Position numbers and translations under genes: made by a program. The notes below the pieces were generated by a model that was not told where the DNA came from, did no database searches, and saw nothing but the letters and a program-made list of their open reading frames with translations. Positions 8,265 to 15,554 of a DNA stretch of 18,999 nucleotides are shown here, in pieces. The DNA comes from Actinomycetota bacterium (GTDB lineage Bacteria; Actinomycetota; Actinomycetes; Actinomycetales; Microbacteriaceae). Location of the stretch: NCBI GenBank assembly GCA_009704705.1, contig WLDR01000010.1, positions 1 to 18,999 of the forward strand, read 5' to 3'. The stretch's first letter is position 1. Every line of letters starts with the position of its first letter.

Positions 8265-8587
8265 TGTTGGACGCCCTATTCATCGACCTCGTCATCGTCT
8301 TCGCAGCTGCCCTCGCGATTGGCACCATCGTTCGCTATTCCATCCCCGGTCGCGTCAAGCATGGCTTGCTTCTGGTGCCGGCTTTCGCGGTTGTGTTTGC
8401 TGTGATTGTCTGGGAGATTTCGGTCTGGGCGGGAATGCCAAATGACTGGAAGCAACTCGCGTGGCTAGTGCTTTTCGTGCTCACTGCTGGAGCGACGGTG
8501 TGGTTCACGCTCTGGCTCACGCGCCGTCGCACCGCACAAGACGACGCTGCGCTTGCGGCTTCGCTCGCGGGAATTCGCGCCCTCTAG
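8264..8587 (+). CDS. Small integral membrane protein, unknown function
   Basis: A 107-residue protein with three hydrophobic stretches: about residues 5-23 (DLVIVFAAALAIGTIV), 33-54 (LLLVPAFAVVFAVIVWEISV) and 63-83 (AWLVLFVLTAGATVWFTLWL). These are followed by a basic segment LTRRRTAQ and an alanine-rich end. I do not recognise a domain. Its ATG overlaps the DUF3107 stop (TAATG), so expression is likely coupled to that gene. Its TAG stop lies in the tetranucleotide CTAG shared with the stop of the convergent ferritin-like gene. The hydrophobicity pattern and the coupling make it a real gene despite the lack of a family name. Confidence 0.75.
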   Translation: MLDALFIDLVIVFAAALAIGTIVRYSIPGRVKHGLLLVPAFAVVFAVIVWEISVWAGMPNDWKQLAWLVLFVLTAGATVWFTLWLTRRRTAQDDAALAASLAGIRAL

Positions 8588-9303
8588 GCGGTTAGCCCGA
8601 GTGCGTCCATTCGACGCGTGTGCGCACCGAGCAAATCGGTAAAGACCGGTTCGATTCGACGGTGGATGCCCTCGGCCGAGTCCGACGCGGCAATCGCGCT
8701 CCGCGCCACCAACTGAGTGTCACCGATGAGACGGCGACCCCACAGGGCGAGACGCGAACTCAGATCAGGGTCCGACGCCATGCCCTCTCGAAGTGCGTCA
8801 AGAATTACCTCGTCACTTCCCGGGGCGGTCAACACGTCACGAACGCGCGCAGCCACACCGCGAGGGAGTCCGCCCACAAGCCGGGCAAAGAAGTCGTCAA
8901 GGAAACCCGCCGTGATGTACACCCCGAGCAGAGTTTCGTACCAATCTCGACCGCGGGTCAACATTTCGAATCGATCAATCGCTTCGGTGAATGGCTGCAT
9001 GGCGACCGCAGGATCTACCTTCTTTGCGCGAAGCTCTGCGATGAGCCCCTGATGTTTGGCCAGTGCTTCCCCCGCAACGATGGAGATGCCCTCCTTCACG
9101 CGAAGGTTTGGGGATTGGGAGACAGCACGACTCAGCGATTCGAAGACAGCGAGTTCGAGGTAGGCCGTCTGCCCAAGAAACGAAACGACGTCGGGGGCGA
9201 GGTCGGACAAGTCGATTCGACCGGCGGAATCACCCGCGTCTTCACGGGAGCCCAGCAAAGGGGCATCCGTTTTTCGTCGTCGTCCGAAGAGCCACTCAAG
9301 CAC
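8584..9303 (-). CDS. Ferritin-like fold protein (MiaE-like / Rv3210c-like)
   Basis: A 239-residue, largely helical protein. A short basic, low-complexity N-terminus (LFGRRRK) precedes helices with acidic and His residues at helix-bundle spacing: YLELAVFESLSRAVSQ (~50-65), GEALAKHQGLIAEL (~78-92), WYETLLGVYITAGFLDDFFA (~120-140) and HRRIEPVFTDLLGAHTRRMD near the C-terminus. This matches the actinobacterial ferritin-like group distantly related to tRNA-hydroxylating MiaE. The GEALAKH element supplies a plausible metal-ligand pair, but I cannot confirm a complete di-iron site, so catalysis is inference. The location between DUF3107 and an rhlE-type helicase matches the mycobacterial Rv3208A-Rv3211 order. 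The GTG at 9303 has no Shine-Dalgarno but has TAGGGT exactly 6 nt upstream. Confidence 0.72.
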   Translation of the reverse strand: MLEWLFGRRRKTDAPLLGSREDAGDSAGRIDLSDLAPDVVSFLGQTAYLELAVFESLSRAVSQSPNLRVKEGISIVAGEALAKHQGLIAELRAKKVDPAVAMQPFTEAIDRFEMLTRGRDWYETLLGVYITAGFLDDFFARLVGGLPRGVAARVRDVLTAPGSDEVILDALREGMASDPDLSSRLALWGRRLIGDTQLVARSAIAASDSAEGIHRRIEPVFTDLLGAHTRRMDALGLTA

Positions 9304-9309
9304 GTGTCA

Positions 9310-9315
9310 ACCCTA
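9310..9315 (-). promoter_or_regulatory. Candidate -10 box (TAGGGT), leaderless start of the ferritin-like gene
   Basis: On the minus strand TAGGGT is followed by tgacac (6 nt) and the GTG at 9303, so the start codon would be +1. This is the same geometry as upstream of adnA and four other genes. No Shine-Dalgarno is present. Confidence 0.48.
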
Positions 9316-9343
9316 TTCCCAATCGGGTCCGCACCGCACAGCG

Positions 9344-9349
9344 TAGGAT
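9344..9349 (+). promoter_or_regulatory. Candidate -10 box (TAGGAT) for the DEAD-box helicase transcript
   Basis: TAGGAT lies 5 nt before an in-frame GTG-ATG pair (9355-9360) that opens the 24-codon leader ORF. A transcript beginning near 9356 would have a leader of about 85 nt before the helicase GTG at 9440. No clear -35 is visible, so support is the TANNNT match and position only. Confidence 0.33.
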
Positions 9350-9357
9350 GGGCAGTG

Positions 9358-9432
9358 ATGCTGGAGCCACTGGAGCTCCGGCCTACGCCTCACTCGGTAT
9401 GCATGACGGGCGTAGACCCTCTCAACCGTTAG
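9358..9432 (+). CDS. Candidate leader peptide (24 codons) upstream of the DEAD-box helicase gene
   Basis: ATG at 9358 to TAG at 9430-9432 encodes a 24-residue peptide that begins MLEPLELRPTPHSV and ends GVDPLNR. The stop lies inside GTTAGG, the only Shine-Dalgarno-like sequence before the helicase GTG (9440), so ribosomes terminating here would sit on the helicase start. The preceding TAGGAT could give a nearly leaderless mRNA. The ORF also spans both arms of the hairpin at 9380-9418. No family is recognisable, and a 24-codon ORF can occur by chance. It is also the tail of a long frame antisense to the ferritin-like gene. Confidence 0.3.
   Translation: MLEPLELRPTPHSVCMTGVDPLNR
9380..9418 (+). 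promoter_or_regulatory. Leader hairpin with alternative pairing to the helicase ribosome-binding region
   Basis: GGcCTACGCCT (9380-9390) pairs with GGGCGTAGaCC (9408-9418). Seven consecutive Watson-Crick pairs run 9383-9389 with 9409-9415; outside them come a C-A mismatch and two G-C pairs, and a T-G wobble closes the 17-nt loop. GGCCTA (9380-9385) can instead pair with TAGGCC (9430-9435), which covers the Shine-Dalgarno-like AGG before the GTG at 9440. The two pairings exclude each other. No T-run follows, so a translational switch is more plausible than a terminator. The 6-bp alternative could be coincidental because AGGCCT is palindromic. Confidence 0.35.
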
Positions 9433-9439
9433 GCCTTTC

Positions 9440-10888
9440 GTGCTTTTTTCTGACCTTAACATCGAACCCGACATCATCGAGGCGTTGACCAACAAGGGCA
9501 TTTTGGAACCGTTCCCGATTCAGGAACAGACCATTCCCCTCGCCTTGAGCGGCCAAGACATCATCGGCCAAGCCAAGACCGGAACCGGCAAGACCTTTGG
9601 CTTTGGGCTCCCGATCATCCAACGTCTTGGTCTCGACCCGGAACCTGGTGTCAAGGCACTCGTTGTGGTGCCGACTCGCGAACTGTGCGTGCAGGTGACC
9701 GAAGACCTTGAGATGGCAACCGCGAATCGCAAGACCATGGTTGCGTCGATTTACGGTGGCAAGGCCTACGAAGGTCAGATTGAGCAAATCAAGGCGGGTG
9801 CGCAAATCATCGTCGGCACTCCCGGGCGATTGATCGACCTCGCGAACCAGAAGATTTTGTCGCTCGCGAATGTTCAAGAGATCGTGCTCGATGAAGCCGA
9901 CAAGATGCTTGACCTCGGCTTCTTGCCCGACGTAGAGAAGATTTTCTCGAAGGTGCCCGCAATTCGTCACACCATGCTGTTCTCGGCGACCATGCCTGGT
10001 CCGATCGTCACACTCGCGCGTCGCTTCATGAGCAATCCGATTCACATTCGCGCGACTGATCCGGATGAAGGCCTCACGCAGGCGAACATCAACCACCTTG
10101 TCTACCGCGCCCACGCGCTCGACAAGGACGAGGTGATTGCGCGCATCCTGCAGGCCGACGGGCGTGGCAAGACGGTTATCTTCACACGCACGAAGCGAGC
10201 TGCTTCTCGTCTTCAAGAAGAACTTGCCGACCGCGGGTTCCCCGCCGTTTCTGTGCACGGTGACATGAGCCAGGAGGCGCGCGAGCGGTCGATGGCCGCG
10301 TTCAAGGCGGGCAAGAAAGACATCATGATTGCCACCGACGTTGCCGCCCGCGGAATTGACGTGGACGATGTGACGCACGTCATCAACCACACGATTCCCG
10401 AAGACGACAAGACGTATCTGCACCGCGCAGGTCGCACCGGTCGCGCCGGCAAGACCGGCATCGCAGTGACGTTTGTTGACTGGGATGACCTGCACAAGTG
10501 GGCACTCATCAACCGGGCGCTCGAGTTTGGCCAACCCGAACCGGTTGAGACGTACTCGTCGTCACCTCACCTGTACACCGACCTCAACATCCCGGCAGGA
10601 ACAAAGGGGCGCCTCAAGTCGACTCCGCCCATGAAGGGCAACGACCGTCCCGAATCCGGCGAGCGCAGCTCATCACGCGGTAAGTCGGATGGGAAGTCGG
10701 ACGGCAAGTCCGGCGGAAACTCGGATCGACCACGTCGGGTGAACAACCCGCCGAAGCACTCCACGCCCGCATCTGATGAAGCAGGATCGGGCGCGCACGA
10801 CGGTGGCGGTAACGAGCACCACTCGGGAAACAACCCGGCTCGCAGTCGAAACCGGAGCCGTCAGCGCGGACCCGGCCTCAGCAGCTAG
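9440..10888 (+). CDS. rhlE: DEAD-box ATP-dependent RNA helicase (RhlE/CsdA type)
   Basis: A 482-residue DEAD-box helicase that remodels structured RNA (mRNA decay, ribosome assembly or cold adaptation in relatives). It has FSDLN plus the Q-motif region with FPIQEQTIP (~1-30), motif I AKTGTGKT (~46-53), PTRELCVQV, TPGRLIDL, motif II DEAD (~151-154), SATMP (~182), VIFTRTKRAA, VHGDMSQEARE, ATDVAARGIDV and HRAGRTGRAGKTG (~327-339). The C-terminal ~95 residues are a disordered basic Ser/Gly/Lys/Arg-rich tail that probably binds RNA; it contains a KSDG-type repeat. The GTG start at 9440 is fixed by the conserved FSDLN beginning and has only a weak AGG 6 nt upstream. It follows the ferritin-like gene as in M. 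tuberculosis Rv3210c-Rv3211. The symbol is given by resemblance; DeaD/CsdA subfamily assignment cannot be excluded. Confidence 0.9.
   Translation: MLFSDLNIEPDIIEALTNKGILEPFPIQEQTIPLALSGQDIIGQAKTGTGKTFGFGLPIIQRLGLDPEPGVKALVVVPTRELCVQVTEDLEMATANRKTMVASIYGGKAYEGQIEQIKAGAQIIVGTPGRLIDLANQKILSLANVQEIVLDEADKMLDLGFLPDVEKIFSKVPAIRHTMLFSATMPGPIVTLARRFMSNPIHIRATDPDEGLTQANINHLVYRAHALDKDEVIARILQADGRGKTVIFTRTKRAASRLQEELADRGFPAVSVHGDMSQEARERSMAAFKAGKKDIMIATDVAARGIDVDDVTHVINHTIPEDDKTYLHRAGRTGRAGKTGIAVTFVDWDDLHKWALINRALEFGQPEPVETYSSSPHLYTDLNIPAGTKGRLKSTPPMKGNDRPESGERSSSRGKSDGKSDGKSGGNSDRPRRVNNPPKHSTPASDEAGSGAHDGGGNEHHSGNNPARSRNRSRQRGPGLSS
10682..10729 (+). repeat. In-frame 12-bp tandem repeat in the DEAD-box helicase tail
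   Basis: Four imperfect 12-bp units start at 10682, 10694, 10706 and 10718, beginning AAGTCGGATGGG, AAGTCGGACGGC, AAGTCCGGCGGA and AACTCGGATCGA. They encode KSDG, KSDG, KSGG and NSDR. Because the unit is a multiple of three, copy-number change would keep the frame and only lengthen or shorten the disordered tail. Confidence 0.7.
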
Positions 10889-10912
10889 CGCCAGACGTGC
10901 AAACCGTGCGGG

Positions 10913-11818
10913 CTATTGCGCGGCAGCGAACACGGGCTCGCTACCTGCGGCGCCACTCGAGCCGCGGGCACTTTCGATGAGACGCTGAAGCATCTCCTCA
11001 CTCGTAGTGTCATCGCCCGGTCGATTCACCTTGTTCGCGCCGTGGTAATCGCTTGAGCCGGTCACAATGAAGTCAAGCTCGCGGTGATATTCCCAGAGGG
11101 TTGCGAGCGCCTCGGGGTTGTTTCCCCGATTCTCTTGATGGTCAAGCTCGAGACCGCCGAGTCCCGCTTCCAGCATGGTTTGCAGATGATGCTTTGGCAT
11201 CGTGTTCTGAGTTCGCGCGCACGGATGGGCCAGGATCGGCACGCCCCCGGCATGCCGAACGAGCTCAATCGCCTGGAGCACATCGGGTTTCTTCGGTGTG
11301 GGCACATAGTAAGGACTACTCGAAGACAAAATTCGCTGGATGGCGTCGGTGACATCGGTCGCATAGCCGTGCTTGACGAGAACGGTCGCAATGTGCGGAC
11401 GCTGCGGAGGAGCGCCGGCCGCAACTTCGAGCACCTCATCGAACGTGATGTCGAACGTGGGACTCAGCCGGCCCACAATTTCACGAACACGATTCTCTTT
11501 GCCATCGGTGACACCGCGCATCGCGGCACTCAGTGCAGGGTCTAGTGGGTCAAACATGTAGGCGAGTAAGTGCATCCCGCCCGCATTGGGGGTGCTCACC
11601 GACAACTCTGCCCCCGGGATGAACGTCATGCCGAGAACGGCGCATTCGGCGATCGCATCGTGCCAACCGTCTGTCTTGTCGTGGTCCGTCAGCGACATCG
11701 TGCGAACGCCGGCAGCATGTGCTGCGCGAACGACGTCCGCTGGAGAGTCGGTTCCATCAGACACAGTGCTATGCAAATGCAGGTCAATCGGTGACTGTGC
11801 CCGAAAAAACCCGCTCAT
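10913..11818 (-). CDS. PHP-domain phosphoesterase (TrpH/YciV-like)
   Basis: A 301-residue PHP-fold metal-dependent phosphoesterase. Metal-binding motifs appear in order: DLHLHSTVSDG (~12-22), LTDHDKTDGW (~43-52), FIPGAELSV (~66-74), ILAHPCART (~195), GLELDHQEN and TGSSDYHG (~255). Relatives of this TrpH/YciV group hydrolyse 3',5'-nucleoside bisphosphates or act as 5'-to-3' exonucleases on short RNA; which activity applies here is not decided by sequence. The final ~20 residues are a low-complexity Ala/Ser/Gly tail. The ATG at 11818 has TAGCAT exactly 6 nt upstream and no Shine-Dalgarno. It converges on rhlE (24 bp between stops) and is head to head with the next gene, 19 bp apart. Confidence 0.87.
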   Translation of the reverse strand: MSGFFRAQSPIDLHLHSTVSDGTDSPADVVRAAHAAGVRTMSLTDHDKTDGWHDAIAECAVLGMTFIPGAELSVSTPNAGGMHLLAYMFDPLDPALSAAMRGVTDGKENRVREIVGRLSPTFDITFDEVLEVAAGAPPQRPHIATVLVKHGYATDVTDAIQRILSSSSPYYVPTPKKPDVLQAIELVRHAGGVPILAHPCARTQNTMPKHHLQTMLEAGLGGLELDHQENRGNNPEALATLWEYHRELDFIVTGSSDYHGANKVNRPGDDTTSEEMLQRLIESARGSSGAAGSEPVFAAAQ

Positions 11819-11823
11819 AGTGT
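11818..11823 (+). promoter_or_regulatory. Possible -10 box (TAGTGT) for the 11838 gene
   Basis: TAGTGT on the plus strand lies just before TAGCAT of the minus strand (11825-11830). It would place transcription start near 11830, 8 nt before the ATG at 11838. Its -35 region would lie within the PHP coding sequence and is not convincing. Weak evidence: the box match and the absence of other room for a promoter. Confidence 0.25.
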
Positions 11824-11824
11824 C

Positions 11825-11830
11825 ATGCTA
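11825..11830 (-). promoter_or_regulatory. Candidate -10 box (TAGCAT), leaderless start of the PHP gene
   Basis: On the minus strand TAGCAT is followed by gacact (6 nt) and the ATG at 11818, the leaderless geometry. Any -35 element would fall inside the coding sequence of the divergent gene at 11838. Confidence 0.5.
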
Positions 11831-11837
11831 GTGGTCG

Positions 11838-12845
11838 ATGTTCTCCCGATTGATTGCCTGGCTTGCCGGTCTTGTAGCGACAGCGATTCTCGTCGTCGCC
11901 TTCTGGCCCGAACTCGTCGGCTACCAGCGCGTGTGGCCGTTCGCGGCCGTCGTCAGCATGCGCGGACTCGTGAGCCTGCTCGCCATCATCGCCATCTTTA
12001 TCCTGCTGGTTATCGGGCGCATAGGTCATTGGCTCCGTCGCACGACGGCGACACTGAGCGTCTTGCTGACCATATTCGTGGCAGCAAATGCGTGGGTGCT
12101 CTTCACTCACGGATTTGAAAATCCGGACTTGGTTGTGGAAGACAAAGATGACATCACCATCATGACGTGGAACACCATGGGTGGCTCACCGGCTCCACTT
12201 GCCATTGCTAACCTCGCGATTGCATCCGACGCAGACATCATCGCTCTGCCTGAGACGAGCCGGCAAACAGCAATTGAGGTCAAGGGGATGCTCGACGCGG
12301 CGGGCAAGCAGATGACACTGCTCACCAATGCCTTCGATGAGGTCTTTACCGCTCACTCAACGGCGCTTCTCATCAGTTCCGAACTGGGTGAGTACTCGCT
12401 GGCACTCGACGTGGGAGATACCTCGAGCGCTCCATCACTTGTCGCGCTACCCGTCTCTGAATCTAGCCCGGTGATTGTGGCCGCTCACGCATCGGCCCCC
12501 GGGCCCGGACTCATGGAGACGTGGCGCAGAGACATCGCGTGGCTAGCCGACCTGTGCAATAAGCCAAACGTCATCGTCGCCGGCGACTTCAACGGCAATC
12601 TGGATAATTTTGCCGGCACCGGCACAGGCGATTTGGGATCCTGCACCGACGCCGCGCAGGTCATGAATGCGGCCGCTCTCGGCACGTGGCCCACGTGGGT
12701 TCCGGCATTCGCGGGTGCGCAGATAGACCACGTGATGTACAACGGACCCTACATCGCCTCCGAATTTCACGTTTACGATAACCCCGCAGGCTCGCGTGCG
12801 GACCATCGACCAATCGTTGCGCGTATCACCATTTCAGAAAAGTAA
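11838..12845 (+). CDS. Membrane-anchored endonuclease/exonuclease/phosphatase family protein
   Basis: A 335-residue protein with three N-terminal hydrophobic segments (about 4-21, 31-57 and 68-90), then an EEP-family domain predicted outside the membrane. Family signatures are present in order: MTWNTMGG (~109-116), LPETSR (~137), VAGDFNGN (~247-254, the catalytic Asp/Asn pair), IDHVMYN (~296) and the terminal DHRPIVARI (~321-329). EEP enzymes are Mg-dependent phosphodiesterases acting on nucleic acids, phospholipids or sphingolipids; the substrate here cannot be told. Tri-helical membrane anchors with an extracytoplasmic EEP domain are common in Actinobacteria. The ATG at 11838 has no clear Shine-Dalgarno; GTGGTCG before it is weak. 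The gene is followed 22 bp later by the aminopeptidase gene on the same strand. Confidence 0.85.
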   Translation: MFSRLIAWLAGLVATAILVVAFWPELVGYQRVWPFAAVVSMRGLVSLLAIIAIFILLVIGRIGHWLRRTTATLSVLLTIFVAANAWVLFTHGFENPDLVVEDKDDITIMTWNTMGGSPAPLAIANLAIASDADIIALPETSRQTAIEVKGMLDAAGKQMTLLTNAFDEVFTAHSTALLISSELGEYSLALDVGDTSSAPSLVALPVSESSPVIVAAHASAPGPGLMETWRRDIAWLADLCNKPNVIVAGDFNGNLDNFAGTGTGDLGSCTDAAQVMNAAALGTWPTWVPAFAGAQIDHVMYNGPYIASEFHVYDNPAGSRADHRPIVARITISEK

Positions 12846-12867
12846 TCCCAGACGTAAGGCGTGATCC

Positions 12868-14217
12868 ATGGACGAGAACCGATCGACCACTCCTGTTTCC
12901 TCGCATTTTCGAGACTTCATTGGCTCCGGATGGGCACAACGAGACGAACTCGAACCGGCACAACGCCCCATCGCATCGTTCACTCCGTCCCGCCGCGATC
13001 GGTTGTCAGCAACTTTTGCTGGCGAACGGTTAGTGATTGCAGCTGGCGCGCTCAAGGTGCGATCCAACGACACCGACTATGCCTATCGCGCGCACTCCGA
13101 CTTCTCGTATCTCACGGGTTGGGGCTCCGACAGCGAACCGGATTCCGTGCTCGTGTTTGAACCCACGGCCACGGGTCACGATTACGTGCTCTACTTTCGA
13201 CCTCCCGCTGGGCGAGATTCCGATGAGTTCTATGCCAACCCTCAAATCGGTGAGTTTTGGATTGGTCGTCGCCCGTCACTCGATTTCGTCGGAAATGAAC
13301 TCGGGCTCACCACCCGAGACCTCGCAGAGTTTGACGGCCACCTCATGAGCGAAGAGCTCGCTGGCCGAGTTGCGCGCGAACTTTCAGAAATGCGCCTCGT
13401 CAAAGATGCCTGGGAAATCGAGCAGATGCGCTCGGCGGTTGACTCGACGGCCCGCGGATTTGGCGACATCGCTCGTGTCATCAAGGTCATCGCGGGAAAC
13501 CACCGAGGCGAGCGACTCGTCGAAGGTGCCTTCGCCTCGCGAGCACGGCTCGAAGGTAACGGGGTGGGCTACGACACCATCGCGGCGAGCGGCGCGCACG
13601 CGTGCATCCTGCACTGGACACGCAACGACGGCACCGTCGAGAAAGGTGATCTCATCTTGATTGACGCCGGCGTCGAGCTCGACAGCTACTACACGGCTGA
13701 CATCACACGAACCCTGCCGGTGAGCGGCACCTTCACTCCGATTCAGCGCAAGGTATACGAGGGTGTGCGTAAAGCCGCCGACGCCGCATTTGCCATCGTC
13801 AAGCCGGGCATCACATTTCGGGATGTGCACGCCGAAGCGATGCGCGTCATCGCCGAGCTCACCGCTGAGTGGGGGCTGCTGCCCGTGACGGCAGAAGAGT
13901 CGCTCGACCTCGCAAATCAGCACCACCGGCGCTACATGGTCCACGGCACAAGTCACCACCTCGGAATCGACGTTCACGACTGCGCTGAAGCTCGAAAGTC
14001 GATGTACATGGATGGCGTTGTGACCGCGGGGATGGTCTTCACGATTGAACCGGGACTCTATTTCCAACCGGATGACCTCACGGTCCCCGAGGAATACCGT
14101 GGCATCGGCGTGCGAATTGAGGATGACATTCTCGTCACCGAAACAGGTGCGGAGAATCTCTCGATCGGCATTCCGCGCACCGCCGACGAGGTTGAGACGT
14201 GGCTCGCCTCGCACTAG
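12868..14217 (+). CDS. pepP: Xaa-Pro aminopeptidase (M24B, PepP-like)
   Basis: A 449-residue M24 metallopeptidase with an N-terminal AMP_N/creatinase-like domain (~35-180) and a C-terminal pita-bread domain. All five metal ligands are visible: Asp in LIDAGVELD (~266) and Asp in YTADITRT (~277), His in HGTSHHLGIDVHD (~363), Glu in FTIEPGLYF (~394) and Glu in VRIEDDILVTE (~418). It removes N-terminal residues preceding proline in the cytoplasm, as no signal peptide is visible. Length and ligand spacing are those of bacterial PepP. The ATG at 12868 has AAGG 8 nt upstream (12856-12859). The gene is followed by 17 bp and then the PRC/MgtE_N/CBS gene. Confidence 0.92.
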   Translation: MDENRSTTPVSSHFRDFIGSGWAQRDELEPAQRPIASFTPSRRDRLSATFAGERLVIAAGALKVRSNDTDYAYRAHSDFSYLTGWGSDSEPDSVLVFEPTATGHDYVLYFRPPAGRDSDEFYANPQIGEFWIGRRPSLDFVGNELGLTTRDLAEFDGHLMSEELAGRVARELSEMRLVKDAWEIEQMRSAVDSTARGFGDIARVIKVIAGNHRGERLVEGAFASRARLEGNGVGYDTIAASGAHACILHWTRNDGTVEKGDLILIDAGVELDSYYTADITRTLPVSGTFTPIQRKVYEGVRKAADAAFAIVKPGITFRDVHAEAMRVIAELTAEWGLLPVTAEESLDLANQHHRRYMVHGTSHHLGIDVHDCAEARKSMYMDGVVTAGMVFTIEPGLYFQPDDLTVPEEYRGIGVRIEDDILVTETGAENLSIGIPRTADEVETWLASH

Positions 14218-14222
14218 GCGAA

Positions 14223-14228
14223 TAGGGT
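14223..14228 (+). promoter_or_regulatory. Candidate -10 box (TAGGGT), leaderless start at 14235
   Basis: TAGGGT is followed by ggtgag (6 nt) and then the GTG at 14235. This would give an independent leaderless transcript within the run of plus-strand genes. GGTGAG directly abutting the GTG is too close to act as a normal Shine-Dalgarno. No clear -35 is visible. Confidence 0.45.
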
Positions 14229-14234
14229 GGTGAG

Positions 14235-15554
14235 GTGAGCGCAACACGAGTTTTTGCTGCCCGCCTTGTCGGGAGCCTGGTCTTTAACCCCGCGGGTGAC
14301 CGCGTGGGCAAGATTCGTGACGTCCTCGTTGTCTACCGCCACGAAAACCCGCCGCGAGTGGTGGGTCTGATTGTTGAAGCCGTGGGCAAACGCCGCGTCT
14401 TCTTGTCTATCGGCCGCATCGCCTCGATCGGCAACGGTCAGGTAATCACGACCGGCGACATCAACCCGCGAAAGTTCGAGCAGCGCGGCGGCGAGGTGCG
14501 GGTTATCGCCGAGATGCTCGGACGCCGAGTGCACTTCGATGACAAATCGGGTGACGCGATCATCGAAGACGCGTCGCTTGAATCGACGGGCCCTGGTGAG
14601 TGGGAAATCACGAGTGTCTTCGTGCGTCGCCCGCGCACAGCCAGCGCTCCTTTTGCGAAGGGTGTCACCGCGTTGGTGGCGTGGGATGCCGTCACCGAAC
14701 GTCAGCCCGACGGCGAATCACAATCAGCAGAACAACTCATCGCGACGTACTCCGAGTTGAAGCCCGCCGACCTGGCAAACACTCTTCTCGACCTTCCCAG
14801 CGAGCGCATGATGGAAGTGGCCGAAGAGCTGCCCGATGACCGCCTTGCTGACGTGCTCGAAGAGATGGACGAAAGCGACCAGATCGACATCATCGAGCAG
14901 CTCGATGACGAACGTGTCGCCGACGTGCTCGAGCAGATGGAGCCCGACGATGCGGCCGACCTCATCGCGGAACTGCCCGCCGAGCGCGGCGAGCACCTCC
15001 TCGAGCTGATGGAACCTGAGGACGCCGAAGACGTGCGCCTACTCTTGAGCTTCGGCGCCGACACTGCGGGTGGTCTGATGACCTCGGACCCGATCATCCT
15101 GTCGGCCGAATCGACTGTGGCGGAAGGCCTGGCGATGATTCGTCGTCACGACACCGCGCCGGCGCTGGCTGCTGCCGTGTGCGTGACTCTGCCGCCGTAT
15201 GAGTCCCCCACGGGACGTTTCCTTGGCCTCGTGCACTTTCAGCGAATGCTGCGCTACCCACCGCACGAGCGCCTCGGCACCCTCATTGACTCCGGACTCG
15301 AGCCGATTCAGGCAACGACATCAGCTGCCGAGGTCGCTCGAATATTGGCCAGTTACAACCTCGTTTCTGTCCCCGTCGTCGACGAAGCTCACCGGCTTGT
15401 CGGAGTGGTTACCATCGATGACGTTCTCGACTACTTGCTCCCCGACGACTGGCGCAGTCACGACGACGATCATCCCGCTGATCGCGTTTCGACGTCGACA
15501 AGTTCCATCAGTACCGCCCGACCCCGAAAGAAGGTGACCCGTGGCACGCGCTAA
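14235..15554 (+). CDS. PRC-barrel / MgtE_N / CBS-pair regulatory protein, no transport domain (Rv1232c-like)
   Basis: A 439-residue soluble protein. Residues ~5-85 (LVFNPAGDRVGKIRDVLV, VVGLIVEA) form a PRC-barrel-like segment. Residues ~165-275 are the MgtE N-terminal superhelical repeats, with LANTLLDLPSERMMEVAEEL, LADVLEEMD and VADVLEQME elements. Residues ~278-410 form a CBS pair (TAGGLMTSDPIILS at its start, VSVPVVDEAHRLVGVVTIDD at its end). The membrane channel domain of true MgtE is absent; the protein ends in a charged Ser/Arg tail. In MgtE these cytosolic domains sense Mg(2+) and gate the channel, so a sensor or regulator role is likely but inferred. The gene overlaps the DUF1003 membrane gene by 14 nt. 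The GTG start fits homologous N-termini and the upstream TAGGGT. Confidence 0.85.
   Translation: MSATRVFAARLVGSLVFNPAGDRVGKIRDVLVVYRHENPPRVVGLIVEAVGKRRVFLSIGRIASIGNGQVITTGDINPRKFEQRGGEVRVIAEMLGRRVHFDDKSGDAIIEDASLESTGPGEWEITSVFVRRPRTASAPFAKGVTALVAWDAVTERQPDGESQSAEQLIATYSELKPADLANTLLDLPSERMMEVAEELPDDRLADVLEEMDESDQIDIIEQLDDERVADVLEQMEPDDAADLIAELPAERGEHLLELMEPEDAEDVRLLLSFGADTAGGLMTSDPIILSAESTVAEGLAMIRRHDTAPALAAAVCVTLPPYESPTGRFLGLVHFQRMLRYPPHERLGTLIDSGLEPIQATTSAAEVARILASYNLVSVPVVDEAHRLVGVVTIDDVLDYLLPDDWRSHDDDHPADRVSTSTSSISTARPRKKVTRGTR

Noticed and set aside
8620..9357. The upstream part of a long plus-strand frame antisense to the ferritin-like gene
   Set aside because: No protein-like features. 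Only its last 24 codons (9358-9432) lie in the helicase leader and are considered separately.
9422..10534. A 370-codon open frame on the minus strand opposite the DEAD-box helicase gene
   Set aside because: It is a shadow of codon bias in the helicase gene: no recognisable domain, no ribosome-binding site, and the opposite strand carries all helicase motifs.
13384..14247. A 287-codon minus-strand frame opposite the aminopeptidase gene
   Set aside because: It has no domain signature and overlaps the conserved metal-ligand region of the aminopeptidase on the other strand.
14760..15060. Internal near-repeats in the DNA of the PRC/MgtE_N/CBS gene
   Set aside because: They reflect the normal helical repeats of the MgtE_N domain rather than a DNA repeat.
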